64,000 nucleotides of DNA from Anderseniella sp963700885 (GCA_963700885.1 CAVOZJ010000022.1:62001-126000); one strand, 5' to 3'; numbered from the stretch's first letter, positions 1 to 8,806 are shown. Notes: generated by a model from the letters alone, not told the origin. Translations and numbers: made by a program.

Positions 1-30
1 GCTAAATTCCTGACAGATTTTTTCATGGCA

Positions 31-432
31 TCAGCTCTGTGTCCAGGGAAGACCACGTGCCTTCCAGCCATTGGTCTTGCCACGATGACGACCCTCATCC
101 AGATCACCTTCAAAGCCTTCAGCTACATTATAGCAATTGGCAAACCCTGCCTCGGTCAGCAGGGAGGCTGCTGCCGCTGACCGGCTTCCGGACCGGCAGA
201 TCAGGTAAATGTCGGCATTTTTGCCGATGCCGAATTCCCGGACTGCGGAAACGAATTCCTCATTGATCTGCATGGACGGATATTGTTGCCACGATATGGT
301 CGCCATTCGTTCAACTGCAGGAACTCCGACGAATGCCCATTCAGCCCGTGTGCGCACGTCAATCATGATTGCATTGCCATTGCTGGAAAGTTGCTCAAAT
401 GCCTCTTGAGGATTGACGTCACCCTTATACAT
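31..432 (-). CDS. Rhodanese-like domain protein
   Basis: Single-domain rhodanese of 133 residues. The active-site loop reads CRSGSRS with the nucleophilic cysteine at about residue 79, and the N-terminal half carries the typical IDVRTRAEW segment (residues 24-32). Such proteins carry a persulfide on the cysteine and pass sulfur to acceptors in the cytoplasm. No signal peptide or membrane segment is seen, so it is probably cytosolic. The length is normal for a stand-alone rhodanese. It is transcribed away from the flavoenzyme gene at 739 and nothing nearby names its sulfur acceptor, so the assignment is to the fold and reaction class only. Confidence 0.88.
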   Translation of the reverse strand: MYKGDVNPQEAFEQLSSNGNAIMIDVRTRAEWAFVGVPAVERMATISWQQYPSMQINEEFVSAVREFGIGKNADIYLICRSGSRSAAAASLLTEAGFANCYNVAEGFEGDLDEGRHRGKTNGWKARGLPWTQS

Positions 433-738
433 TCCCGGTCACCTTCATCGACTGATGTTCAAGTTGCGCGACGCTCCTTATACACCGCTCAACCCCGTAT
501 TGTAAGAAGAACATTTCGTCTCTTAAGACGAACAACGCGCCACTTCCGGTCCCATTGAACGGGTATCCTGTATCAATGTGCGATGTTACGCACCCAGGCC
601 TTAACGTCCGGTGTAGTTTGCCGTTGAACCAGGTGAAATCTGCTCACCCCGAGTTTCATATTCTGGCCCTATCGTTGAACATGGAGCCTTGCTAGTTTTC
701 GCGCCAAATGAAATTGTGTTGCAACAGGAAAACTCTAA
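433..738. other. Non-coding stretch between divergent genes
   Basis: About 306 bases separate the starts of the rhodanese gene (minus) and the flavoenzyme gene (plus). No credible coding frame or RNA gene is seen. It must hold the promoters of both genes. The only clear structure is a short inverted repeat at 515-532. Confidence 0.6.
515..532. promoter_or_regulatory. Inverted repeat, possible operator
   Basis: Arms TTCGTCT and AGACGAA pair perfectly around a four-base CTTA centre. It lies about 80 bases upstream of the rhodanese start and 206 bases upstream of the flavoenzyme start. It has no T-run and lies between divergent genes, so a protein-binding site is more likely than a terminator. 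No regulator gene is adjacent. Confidence 0.3.
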
Positions 739-3195
739 ATGGCCAAGGAACTTCCAACCCAAGCGGATGTTGTCATTGTAGGTGGTGGTGTCATTGGCGC
801 ATCACTGGCCTATCACCTGACCAAATTCGGCATCACCGGCGTTGTGTTGCTGGAGCGCAGGCAATTGACCTGCGGCACGACCTGGCATGCTGCAGGTCTC
901 GTCGGGCAGTTGCGTGCAAACCGCAACATGACCGAACTGGCAAAATATACCTCGGAACTCATGAAGGGTCTTGAAGCGGAAACCGGCCAGGCCACCGGTT
1001 TCAAACAGAACGGTTCCTACTCCGTTGCCCTCACTGAAGCCCGGTTCGAGGAATTTCGGCGCGGCGCATCCATGGCCAAAAATTTCGGTCTGGATGTGCA
1101 GGTTGTCTCGGCCGGTGAAATCAGGGAGCGCCTGCCCCACCTTGCCACCCATGAAGTCACCGGCGGCGTGTATCTGCCGGGCGATGGCCAGGTAAACCCG
1201 ATAGACGTTACCCAGGCCTACGCCACCGGTGCCCGTTCTCGCGGCGCAAAAATATTTGAACACACCAAAGTCACCCGCCTGATCAAACAGGGCAAACGCG
1301 TTACCGGTGTTGAAACCAGCGCCGGTACCATCAGGGCAGACAAGACCGTTATCTGCGGCGGCATGTGGTCCCGGGAACTCGGGCAGCAGGTTGGCGTGCA
1401 GATACCGCTGCATGCCGCAGAACACTTTTACGTGGTGACCGAACCAATTGCAGACCTGCCTAGGGAGATGCCGGTTATCCGGATTCCCGATGAATGGGCC
1501 TATTACAAGGAAGATGCCGGAAAACTGCTGCTGGGCGCATTTGAACCGGTTGCAAAGCCCTGGGGCATGACCGGCATTCCTGACGATCATGAGTTTGAGA
1601 CTTTCCCGGAAGACTACGATCACTTTGAACCGGTGCTGGAAAAGGCAGTTGCTCGTATGCCGCTGCTGGAAACAGCCGGCATAGCCTTGTTCTTCAACGG
1701 TCCTGAAAGCTTTACGCCCGATGATCGCTATTACCTCGGCGAAGCACCCTTCGTCGATGACCTGTTTGTCGCCACCGGATTCAACTCTATCGGCATCCAG
1801 TCGTCAGGCGGAGTCGGCAAGGTTCTGGCGAACTGGATAAAGGATGGTCATCCTCCGCTTGATATGACAGACGTGGATATCCGCCGCATACATCCGTTTC
1901 AGTCCAACAGGAAATACCTGCATGATCGCACCACCGAAAGCCTCGGCCTGCTGTATGCAATGCACTGGCCGTATTTTCAGCCAACAACAGCCCGCGGCGT
2001 CCGCAAGTCTCCGTTTCATGATCGCCTTGCGGCAAGACATGCCTGCTTTGGTGAAGTCAATGGCTGGGAACGTCCGAATTTCTTTGCCCCTGCTGCCGGA
2101 AAGGCAAAGTATGAATATTCGTTCCATCGTCAAAACTGGTTCCCCTATGCCCAGACGGAAGCTGATGCCGTGGCCGGTACGGTCGGCCTGTTTGACCAGA
2201 CCAGCTTTGCCAAGTTCCTGGTGCAGGGCCGCGACGCCTGCACCGTTCTCAATGAAATCTCGGTCAATGATGTTGATGTACCAGCCGGCAGGCTGGTCTA
2301 CACCCAATGGTGCAATGATCGCGGCGGCATCGAGGCTGACCTGACAGTGACCCGTCTGGACGAGCACGAGTTCATGGTCGTGACAGGAGCCGGTCCCCAG
2401 GTGCGCGACTTCTCATGGCTCAAGCGTCATATTGGTGATCGGTTCTGCACCGCAGCCGATATAACTTCCGGCCTGCCCATGCTGTCTTTGATGGGTCCAA
2501 ATGCGCGGGCGCTGATGGAAAAACTGACTGGTGAAAGTTTCGCCACGGACATCCAGCCATTTGGCACTTCGCGTGAAGTTGAAATTGGCTATGCCAGGGT
2601 ACGCGCCAGCCGCATCACCTATGTGGGAGAGCTGGGTTATGAACTCTATATTCCGGCTGAATTCGCCCTGCATGTCTATGACACCATTGTTGAAGCAGGT
2701 GCTGACTTTGGTCTTGCCCATGCCGGCGTGCATACAATGAACAACTGCCGCACGGAAAAAGCCTACCGCCATTTCGGCCATGACATTGCCGATGAAGACA
2801 CTCCCATCGAAGCCGGTCTCGGCTTTACGATCGCCTGGGACAAGAAAAACGGTTTCATTGGCCGCGATGCATTGCTGAAACAGAAGGACGCTGAAGTTCT
2901 CACCAAGCGCATGATCACGCTGGCACTTGAAGACGACAGCGCCGCTTCGCCGTTGATGTACCACGAAGAGCCAATTTACCGCGATGGCGTGCTGGTCGGT
3001 TCAACCACCTCCGGTGCCTGGGGCCACAGGGTCAACAAGTCCCTCGGCATGGGCTACGTTCGCTGTGAACAAGGTGTCACAAGGGACTGGATTGATTCAG
3101 CAAAATGGGAAGTCGAAATAGCCTGGAAACGCTATGGCGCCAAAATCCAGTTCGCGCCATTTTACGACCCGAAGAGTTTACTTGTCAGAGCATGA
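739..3195 (+). CDS. FAD-dependent dimethylglycine/sarcosine dehydrogenase-like protein with GcvT domain
   Basis: An 818-residue two-part enzyme. The N-terminal half is a DAO-type FAD domain: Rossmann motif VVIVGGGVIGASLA at about residues 12-25, then CGTTWHAAGL near 45-54, where relatives bind flavin covalently through histidine. The C-terminal half is a GcvT/aminomethyltransferase-like domain (about 430-810) with the folate-pocket segment around NNCRTEKAYRHFGHD. This order is that of dimethylglycine dehydrogenase and sarcosine dehydrogenase, which demethylate N-methylglycines and pass the one-carbon unit to tetrahydrofolate. Related enzymes act on other N-methyl amino acids or DMSP, so the substrate is not fixed by sequence. 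The ATG at 739 has AGGAAA upstream. It ends 12 bases from the convergent ankyrin gene. Confidence 0.85.
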   Translation: MAKELPTQADVVIVGGGVIGASLAYHLTKFGITGVVLLERRQLTCGTTWHAAGLVGQLRANRNMTELAKYTSELMKGLEAETGQATGFKQNGSYSVALTEARFEEFRRGASMAKNFGLDVQVVSAGEIRERLPHLATHEVTGGVYLPGDGQVNPIDVTQAYATGARSRGAKIFEHTKVTRLIKQGKRVTGVETSAGTIRADKTVICGGMWSRELGQQVGVQIPLHAAEHFYVVTEPIADLPREMPVIRIPDEWAYYKEDAGKLLLGAFEPVAKPWGMTGIPDDHEFETFPEDYDHFEPVLEKAVARMPLLETAGIALFFNGPESFTPDDRYYLGEAPFVDDLFVATGFNSIGIQSSGGVGKVLANWIKDGHPPLDMTDVDIRRIHPFQSNRKYLHDRTTESLGLLYAMHWPYFQPTTARGVRKSPFHDRLAARHACFGEVNGWERPNFFAPAAGKAKYEYSFHRQNWFPYAQTEADAVAGTVGLFDQTSFAKFLVQGRDACTVLNEISVNDVDVPAGRLVYTQWCNDRGGIEADLTVTRLDEHEFMVVTGAGPQVRDFSWLKRHIGDRFCTAADITSGLPMLSLMGPNARALMEKLTGESFATDIQPFGTSREVEIGYARVRASRITYVGELGYELYIPAEFALHVYDTIVEAGADFGLAHAGVHTMNNCRTEKAYRHFGHDIADEDTPIEAGLGFTIAWDKKNGFIGRDALLKQKDAEVLTKRMITLALEDDSAASPLMYHEEPIYRDGVLVGSTTSGAWGHRVNKSLGMGYVRCEQGVTRDWIDSAKWEVEIAWKRYGAKIQFAPFYDPKSLLVRA

Positions 3196-3207
3196 GAAAA
3201 CTGGGCG

Positions 3208-3918
3208 CTAGCGTGGTTTTTCTACAACCTTTTCCAGCAACTGCACGATCTCAGCCTGGCCACGCGACCTGGCGTGGTCGAGCGCTGTTACACCATCCTT
3301 GTCGCCAATGGAAATGTCAGCACCGGCCTTCAGCAACAGATCCACAATCTCCTGATAAATCGGTCCTCCATCGCCAAGTATCACTGCCTCCAGCAAGGCG
3401 GTCCAGCCAAGAAAATTGACATGATTAATGTTGATTTTGGTTGTCAGCAAGTAACGCACGACATCTGGATAGCCATGATGGGCTGCCGGGATCAGTGCGG
3501 TTCCGCCATAGCGGTTCACTGCACCGGGATCAGCTCCTGCTTCAACTGTCATTTTCAGAATTTCCAGCCGGCCCTCAGCGCCCGCATACAGATACGGACT
3601 ATCGTGCAGCCGGTCCTTGGCGTTCACGTCTGCACCTGCCTCTATCAGCACCCGCGCAGCCTCGATGGCATTGGCCCGGGTAGCGATCAAAAGCGCTGTT
3701 CGTCCGGATGCGTCCGCACTGTCCACCGGTACGCCTGTCTTCAGCCCGGCAAGAAGTTGCTCTGTATCGTTGGCACCTGCCGCGTTCAGAAACTGTTGTA
3801 TCATCGGCTGATCAATTCGTGACAAAGAGGCAGGTTTCTGTGTCTGACTGCTGACGCTCACAATCAAGCAACCAGGCACCGCCAACAATGCCAGTAACAG
3901 TCTGTTGAAAAGGTTCAT
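3208..3918 (-). CDS. Exported ankyrin-repeat protein
   Basis: A 236-residue protein with an N-terminal hydrophobic signal segment (residues 1-25), followed by about five ankyrin repeats. Repeat marks such as GRTALLIATRANAIEAA, LIEAGADVNAKD and LLKAGADISIGDKDGVTALDHA are clear. A cysteine at about residue 17 after VPG could be a lipobox, but proline at -2 is atypical, so ordinary export is equally possible. Ankyrin repeats mediate protein binding. The gene begins 3 bases after the stop of the upstream deaminase gene, so the two are surely co-transcribed and the ankyrin protein may bind, stabilise or neutralise that deaminase in the periplasm. That partnership is inference from spacing and shared export signals. 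Confidence 0.85.
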   Translation of the reverse strand: MNLFNRLLLALLAVPGCLIVSVSSQTQKPASLSRIDQPMIQQFLNAAGANDTEQLLAGLKTGVPVDSADASGRTALLIATRANAIEAARVLIEAGADVNAKDRLHDSPYLYAGAEGRLEILKMTVEAGADPGAVNRYGGTALIPAAHHGYPDVVRYLLTTKININHVNFLGWTALLEAVILGDGGPIYQEIVDLLLKAGADISIGDKDGVTALDHARSRGQAEIVQLLEKVVEKPR

Positions 3919-3921
3919 ATT

Positions 3922-4419
3922 CTACCTGCATAATTTCGGTGCGCCGGCATTGTTGGCATTCATTCCATACATCATGGCATCGATACCTGCCCAATAGGCA
4001 GCAGCCTCGCACATAGGACACGGTCGTGACGATGAGTACATGATGGCATCTTTCAGATTTCTCTCTTTCTGACGCCGGGCAGCATCCCTGATGGCCGCTA
4101 TTTCAGCGTGACCAGTCGGGTCCTGGTCCAGCACCACCCGGCTCCAGGATTGTCCAATAACGATGCTATCGCGAACGATGACTGCACCGTACGCCTGATC
4201 GCCATACTCAACTGCCAATCGACGCATTTCAAAGGCTCGTTCGATGAAGCCTCTGTCATTTGGCGAAATAGGTTGAACGATGCCTACATGCTTGTTGCTT
4301 CCGGTATGTGCAAATATCCTGCTGCCCGGCACTGTCACCGCAGACGCAATGGTTGCGACTTGACAAAGCCACCGCCTGGAAACGGGAACTGACTTAGAAA
4401 CCTCCTTTCTGGATACCAA
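3922..4419 (-). CDS. Cytidine/guanine deaminase-fold protein with Tat-like signal
   Basis: A 165-residue zinc deaminase. The catalytic motifs GHAEIAAI (about 103-110) and PCPMCEAA (about 133-140) give the His-Ala-Glu and Cys-x-x-Cys zinc site of the CDA/TadA/guanine deaminase superfamily. Unlike cytosolic relatives it has an N-terminal extension with SRRWLCQVATIASAV, a twin-arginine-like export signal. The only in-frame initiator that includes the signal is TTG at 4419. A strong Shine-Dalgarno-like AAGGAGGT lies at 4401-4408 inside this frame with no usable start codon at proper spacing, so the start is uncertain. The protein ends soon after the zinc site and lacks the long C-terminal helix of many family members. 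It forms a two-gene unit with the ankyrin gene. Confidence 0.75.
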   Translation of the reverse strand: MVSRKEVSKSVPVSRRWLCQVATIASAVTVPGSRIFAHTGSNKHVGIVQPISPNDRGFIERAFEMRRLAVEYGDQAYGAVIVRDSIVIGQSWSRVVLDQDPTGHAEIAAIRDAARRQKERNLKDAIMYSSSRPCPMCEAAAYWAGIDAMMYGMNANNAGAPKLCR

Positions 4420-4607
4420 AATCCAGTTGATTGGGAACGCAATGACAGCCGTCTGAAAAATTATTTCAATTGTCGAAATCCATTAGGTTCAACAATTAAT
4501 TTAGAGAAACAGTCAAAAGCGAAACTGAATTATCTACCGGAAAAAATTGCAAGATACCCACGGGCCCGTATGCTTGCAGCAAGTCAAATGCGATGGAGAC
4601 AACGATT

Positions 4608-5471
4608 ATGACCCGACTGAACCCGGCTTTCATTCCCGGTCCAATCGATTTATCCGACCGTTCGAATCCTGCCGGGAACATTCTGCTCATTGGCTATGGC
4701 GCCATCGGTTGTTATGTATCCAGCAACCTCGCCGGCGGCAGCCCCGCAATCAGTATCGGCTGGGTACTGTGTAGGGATGGACGCAATGAAGCTGCAGCGC
4801 TGGCTCTTGGCTCAGGCGTGATCCCGGTAAATACGGTTGATGAGATTGCACAACCCATTGACCTGGTCATCGAGTGCGGTGGTCACGCCGCACTTGAACA
4901 ACACGGCCCTGGACTGCTGGCGCGCGGGATCGATGTCATTACGGTGTCCAACGGCGCGCTGGCCGACAGCGATCTTGCTGTCAGGCTGGAAGAAGCCGCA
5001 CGTCACGGAAACGCAACGCTTGAACTGGTGTCCGGTGCCATCGGCGCGATAGACGCTATCGCTGCCGCCAGCACCGGCACCATCAGCAAGCTGGTTTATC
5101 GCGGGCGCAAGCCGCCTGCCAGCTGGAAGGGATCTCCGGCGGAAGAGGTGCTTGATCTGAACAATCTCGCCAGGCAGGCATGTCATTTCTCCGGCACGGC
5201 CCGCGAGGCCGCCCTGCGCTATCCAAAGAATGCCAATGTCGCTGCAACAGTGGCCCTGGCAGGTTTGGGTCTCGATGATACGCAGGTTGAACTGATTGCC
5301 GATCCGGAAGTTTCAGGAAACATCCACGAGATCGAGATGGTGGGCGATTTCGGCAGAATGGATTTTTCGATAAACGGCAATCCCCTGCCCGGCAATCCCA
5401 GGTCATCTGCCCTGACAGCCATGAGCGTGGTCGCCGCAGTGCGCCGCCGTCTGGCCCGCATCAGGGTCTGA
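4608..5471 (+). CDS. L-aspartate dehydrogenase-like protein (NadX family)
   Basis: A 287-residue NAD(P)-dependent dehydrogenase. The N-terminal Rossmann motif is ILLIGYGAIGCYV. The C-terminal domain has the family pattern NIHEIEMVGDFG followed by NPLPGNPRSSALTAMS, with the conserved His and NP(K/R)(T/S)S segment of aspartate dehydrogenases (DUF108). These enzymes interconvert aspartate and iminoaspartate/oxaloacetate, in some species for NAD synthesis. No nadA or nadC is nearby, so a role in amino-acid supply or catabolism is as likely. I chose ATG 4608 because GGAG lies 9 bases upstream; ATG 4593 is possible. It converges on the class V aminotransferase gene. Confidence 0.8.
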   Translation: MTRLNPAFIPGPIDLSDRSNPAGNILLIGYGAIGCYVSSNLAGGSPAISIGWVLCRDGRNEAAALALGSGVIPVNTVDEIAQPIDLVIECGGHAALEQHGPGLLARGIDVITVSNGALADSDLAVRLEEAARHGNATLELVSGAIGAIDAIAAASTGTISKLVYRGRKPPASWKGSPAEEVLDLNNLARQACHFSGTAREAALRYPKNANVAATVALAGLGLDDTQVELIADPEVSGNIHEIEMVGDFGRMDFSINGNPLPGNPRSSALTAMSVVAAVRRRLARIRV

Positions 5472-5497
5472 ATATCGTCTCCTATTGTGTGCTGGAA

Positions 5498-5538
5498 TTG
5501 ATTGTCAGTCCGGCTTTGGCGGTTAAGGCGACAATCAA
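5498..5538. terminator. Candidate bidirectional stem between convergent genes
   Basis: TTGATTGTC at 5498-5506 is perfectly complementary to GACAATCAA at 5530-5538, with a 23-base loop. It lies in the 82-base gap between two convergent genes. There is no long T-run and the stem is AT-rich, so it is only a plausible weak terminator. Confidence 0.3.
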
Positions 5539-5553
5539 ACCGACCGGAACGGA

Positions 5554-6729
5554 TCAATCCGCAATCACGCGAATTGTCTCAACGAACCTGTCTATCTCCG
5601 CATCTGTATTGAAATAGTGTAGCGATGCCCTGGCGAGCGCATCCAGGCCGCGCTGACCAAAATCAAGCCGGGCTGATGTCAGGGCAGACACAGAAATATT
5701 AATCCCGTGTGCGAGTAGCTGCTGTGCCATGTTGTCCGGCGAAACACCTTCCTTTGTGAAAGTTACGATGCCACATTTTTCCCGTCCCAGATCATGCACT
5801 TTCACACCTTTGAGCCCGCCCAGTTCCCGGCGCAGGTTTTCAGCAAGCTGGCTGGTCCGTTGCTCAATGGCAGGCAGTCCGATGCTGCGCGCATAACGAA
5901 CCGCAACCATCAATCCTATCCTGCCCGCAACATGGCTTTCCCAATTTTCAAACCGCCTCGCACCCGGGGTCAACTGGTAGGAATTGTCGTCCGACCATGT
6001 AGCCGAAAGAAGATCGATAAAAGGGGGATCGAGTTGTTCAATCAGGCTGCGCTTAATATAAAGAAATCCGGTGCCCCGCGGGCCACGCAGAAATTTTCGT
6101 CCGGTACCCGACAGGATGTCGCAGCCTATTTTTTCTACATCAACCTCAAGCTGACCCACTGACTGACAGGCATCCAGCATATAGGTCACGCCGAATCTCC
6201 TGGCGATTTTCCCGACTTCGGCTACCGGGTTGATCAGGCCGCCTTGTGTTGGCACATGGGTCAGTGCAATCAGTCTTGTGCGATCGGTAATCAGATCCGG
6301 AATGGCAGCCACATCTATCTGGCCGGAAGCATCCGACGGAATCAGGTCAATGTGCAGTTTGCGCCGTTTGACCTGCTGCAGAAACGCCAGATAATTTGAG
6401 GCATACTCCGAACCGTGGGTGAGAATTCGGTCGCCCTCAACCAGAGGCAAACTGTAGAAAGCCATATCCCATGCCCGGGTCGCGTTCTCTACGTATGCAA
6501 TTTCATCTGGCGACGCATTCAGCAGGCTGGCAAATTCATTGTAAAAAGCCTTCAAATCGTCTTGCGCCCGGCGCTCCGCCTCGTATCCGCCAACACAGTT
6601 TTCGGTCTGCAGGTGTTGACACACCGCCTCGTAGACGGGTTTGGGCATCAGTGAGGCGCCGGCATTGTTAAAATGCAGCACTTTCTCGCACGCAGGTGTG
6701 TCCGCCCTCACAGCCTCGATATCAATCAT
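5554..6729 (-). CDS. Class V PLP-dependent aminotransferase/lyase
   Basis: A 391-residue fold-type I PLP enzyme of the class V (SufS / isopenicillin epimerase / EgtE-like) group. The PLP site is visible: DACQSVGQLEVDV supplies the cofactor Asp and SGTGRKFLRGPRGTGF contains the Schiff-base lysine. No mobile loop with an obvious catalytic cysteine is recognised, so cysteine desulfurase activity is not assured and amino-group transfer, epimerisation or C-S cleavage remain open. The start MIDIEAV at 6729 fits the family length and leaves a 49-base gap to the divergent ligase gene; an in-frame start at 6813 would run into that gene. The shared promoter region suggests it works with the ligase-ACP unit. 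Confidence 0.82.
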   Translation of the reverse strand: MIDIEAVRADTPACEKVLHFNNAGASLMPKPVYEAVCQHLQTENCVGGYEAERRAQDDLKAFYNEFASLLNASPDEIAYVENATRAWDMAFYSLPLVEGDRILTHGSEYASNYLAFLQQVKRRKLHIDLIPSDASGQIDVAAIPDLITDRTRLIALTHVPTQGGLINPVAEVGKIARRFGVTYMLDACQSVGQLEVDVEKIGCDILSGTGRKFLRGPRGTGFLYIKRSLIEQLDPPFIDLLSATWSDDNSYQLTPGARRFENWESHVAGRIGLMVAVRYARSIGLPAIEQRTSQLAENLRRELGGLKGVKVHDLGREKCGIVTFTKEGVSPDNMAQQLLAHGINISVSALTSARLDFGQRGLDALARASLHYFNTDAEIDRFVETIRVIAD

Positions 6730-6778
6730 TGCGTCCTCACTTTGTTGCGCACGTGATGGCACCTGGGTTAACAGTGCC
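6730..6778. promoter_or_regulatory. Divergent promoter region, class V enzyme / ligase operon
   Basis: Only 49 bases separate the chosen starts of two divergent genes, too little for two independent full promoters. The promoters must overlap or reach into the 5' coding ends. No clear -35/-10 pair or operator was recognised. Confidence 0.35.
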
Positions 6779-8206
6779 ATGATGGAAATATCTGTCAAAT
6801 TTACAGGTAGCATTGATTGCCCGGAAAATCAGGGACTGGTCGAGAATAACCGGCTTTTAAGCGGAGCGGCAAACTGGTCCGAAGTCCTGAAAAATGCCGG
6901 CGCGGAACCAGGCCGGTTTGTTGGCCTTGCGCTACCGCCCTCAGCGGAGTTTTTCTCCGCCTTGCTGGGAATTTGGCAATCCGGTGCTTGCGCACTGATA
7001 ACTGACCCCGGCCTGAGTTCTCCCGAGCGGAAAAACATCTGCCGGTTCGTCGAACCGGTTGCAATGGTTTCAGCGGAAAGTGATCAATGGCCCGTAACGG
7101 TGATCGGCGCACCCGGCCATACCGCAGACCAGGACCTCACGGTCATGAAGCTATCCAGTACCGCACCCGCACTGGCGTTGTTAACGTCGGGAACCACGGG
7201 GCAACCCAAAATCGTGATCCTGTCGTTTGCAGCCCTGGATGCCCGCATCAGGACAAACATTCAGACCATCGGCGCACGCACACTCGCCAGGACATTGCAA
7301 ACCCTGTCATTGTCCTTTGGTCATGGCCTGATCGGCAGTGCCCTGACAACCCTCATGGCTGGAGGAACGCTGGTGCTGCCACAACCGGGGCCCGGTCTTC
7401 CCATGAAGCTGGGATCACTTCTCGACCGGCACGCTATCAGCTTCATGACGTCGGTACCGGCGTTCTGGCACGTGGTATTCAAGGCATCCCCGCCTCCATC
7501 AGGTGGTTACCTTAAGCGGGTTAATGTTGGCTCTGCGCCATTGTCAAAAGCCCATTGGACGAAAATCGCCGCCTGGGCAGGTTGCCCGGTCTTTAACTGT
7601 TACGGCATGACCGAAACCGCAAACTGGGTTGCTGCGGCACCTTATGCCGATCAGGCAAAAGAAGGTTTGGTTGGGTACTGCCTGGAAGGAGAATTCGCTG
7701 TCATAGATGAGGACGGCTCCAGAACACCGTCAGGGACTGGCGAAGTTGCACTGCGGTCTGCCGGGCTGATGACCGGTTATCTCAATCAGCCCGAAGCAAC
7801 TGTCGCTGTTCTCACTGACGGCTGGTATCGCACTGGAGACGTTGGCCGGCTGGAACCGGATGGTTGCCTGACGCTGGTTGGCAGGCGGAAGGACGAAATC
7901 AACCGGGCAGGATCAAAAATACAACCGGTTGAAGTGGATCAACTCCTTGAGACGCATCCGGATGTTGTTGAAGCGTGTACATTTGCCGTGCCGGACGCCG
8001 TCAGCGGTGAGGCCGTTGCGGCGGCTGTTGTGTTGTCTCCCGGCAGAGTTCTGGAAAAACACGAGCTTGCCAAATGGTGTCTTGAGCGGGCACGCAAAGA
8101 AATTGTTCCCACCCACTGGTATGTTGTAGATCAGTTGTGCAGAACTGACAGGGGAAAACCGGATAGAACCACTCAACGCAAAATGCTTCTGGACAATGGC
8201 GCGTAA
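6779..8206 (+). CDS. Stand-alone adenylate-forming ligase (ANL superfamily)
   Basis: A 475-residue ANL enzyme with all core motifs: LLTSGTTGQPKIV (P-loop), NCYGMTETANW, GWYRTGDVGRLEPDG, GRRKDEINRAGSKI (hinge) and DRGKPDRTTQRK at the C-terminus with the catalytic lysine region. It should activate a carboxylate as acyl-AMP and pass it to CoA or a carrier protein. It is shorter than typical acyl-CoA synthetases and resembles free-standing adenylation domains. An acyl carrier protein two genes downstream is the natural acceptor. The start is ATG 6779 or 6782. It is 3 bases ahead of the GNAT gene. Substrate (amino acid, hydroxy acid or fatty acid) cannot be read by eye. Confidence 0.85.
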   Translation: MMEISVKFTGSIDCPENQGLVENNRLLSGAANWSEVLKNAGAEPGRFVGLALPPSAEFFSALLGIWQSGACALITDPGLSSPERKNICRFVEPVAMVSAESDQWPVTVIGAPGHTADQDLTVMKLSSTAPALALLTSGTTGQPKIVILSFAALDARIRTNIQTIGARTLARTLQTLSLSFGHGLIGSALTTLMAGGTLVLPQPGPGLPMKLGSLLDRHAISFMTSVPAFWHVVFKASPPPSGGYLKRVNVGSAPLSKAHWTKIAAWAGCPVFNCYGMTETANWVAAAPYADQAKEGLVGYCLEGEFAVIDEDGSRTPSGTGEVALRSAGLMTGYLNQPEATVAVLTDGWYRTGDVGRLEPDGCLTLVGRRKDEINRAGSKIQPVEVDQLLETHPDVVEACTFAVPDAVSGEAVAAAVVLSPGRVLEKHELAKWCLERARKEIVPTHWYVVDQLCRTDRGKPDRTTQRKMLLDNGA

Positions 8207-8209
8207 GGC

Positions 8210-8806
8210 ATGAAACAGGTCAAGAAACGAAATATACGCCTCAAGACAGACCGCTTTCTGGTTCGCACTCTGCGAGACTCCGACGCTTGTGAGGCGTTGA
8301 TCGGATGGCTGTCGGACCCCGAGCTCATGAAAAACATCAATCACAAGCCGCAGCGTATGAACATGCTGCAGTTGCGCAGGTTCATCTCGTCTTACGATCA
8401 GGCGACAAGATTGCTTTTGGGCATCTTTGACGCAGAAAAGGAAATACCTGTCGGATACTACCTGATAGAAATAAATCCGTCCCAAAGGCGCGCCACATTC
8501 AATGTAGTGATTGGCGATCGCGACTATTGGGGGCAACGTATTGTGCTGGAAACCAGGGCCGTGCTGATGGACTACCTGTTCCAGTTCGGCGCTGTCGATA
8601 AACTGATCGGCGGCCCGCTGGCGCGAAATTTTCCGGCAGTGTTTAACTACAGGGCCCAGGGCTGGAAGCTTGAAGGCCTCATGAAATGCCACGTTCAGAA
8701 CGCCAACGGACCCGGCCGGATCGACCAGTATCTGTTTGGCATGCTCAAGGAAGACTGGCAGGCGATCAGGAAGACTGCGGGCATCCAGCAAAATGCCGTC
8801 TTATAG
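8210..8806 (+). CDS. GNAT family N-acyltransferase (RimJ/RimL-like)
   Basis: A 198-residue GNAT protein. It opens with the RimL-like strand IRLKTDRFLVRTL, and the central region FNVVIGDRDYWGQRIVLETRAVLMDYLF matches the acetyl-CoA-binding core in place, although the usual Q/R-x-x-G-x-G/A is degenerate. The C-terminal part is like that of nucleotide-sugar amine acetyltransferases. It starts 3 bases after the ligase stop and ends just before the acyl carrier protein, so it is part of the same transcript. A reasonable inference is that it transfers the acyl group loaded by the ligase, from the carrier protein or CoA, to an amine. Direct acetylation is the simpler alternative. Confidence 0.78.
   Translation: MKQVKKRNIRLKTDRFLVRTLRDSDACEALIGWLSDPELMKNINHKPQRMNMLQLRRFISSYDQATRLLLGIFDAEKEIPVGYYLIEINPSQRRATFNVVIGDRDYWGQRIVLETRAVLMDYLFQFGAVDKLIGGPLARNFPAVFNYRAQGWKLEGLMKCHVQNANGPGRIDQYLFGMLKEDWQAIRKTAGIQQNAVL

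Noticed and set aside
802..1623. 273-codon open frame on the minus strand
   Set aside because: Antisense to the dimethylglycine dehydrogenase-like gene; no motif and atypical composition.
3208..4419. Calling the deaminase/ankyrin pair a toxin-immunity system
   Set aside because: The deaminase core looks like an ordinary guanine/cytidine deaminase and lacks the large delivery domains of polymorphic toxins, so the pair is reported only as a hypothesis.
4640..4690. tRNA T-arm-like GTTCGAATCC
   Set aside because: It lies inside the aspartate dehydrogenase-like coding frame and no D-arm, anticodon arm or acceptor stem surrounds it.
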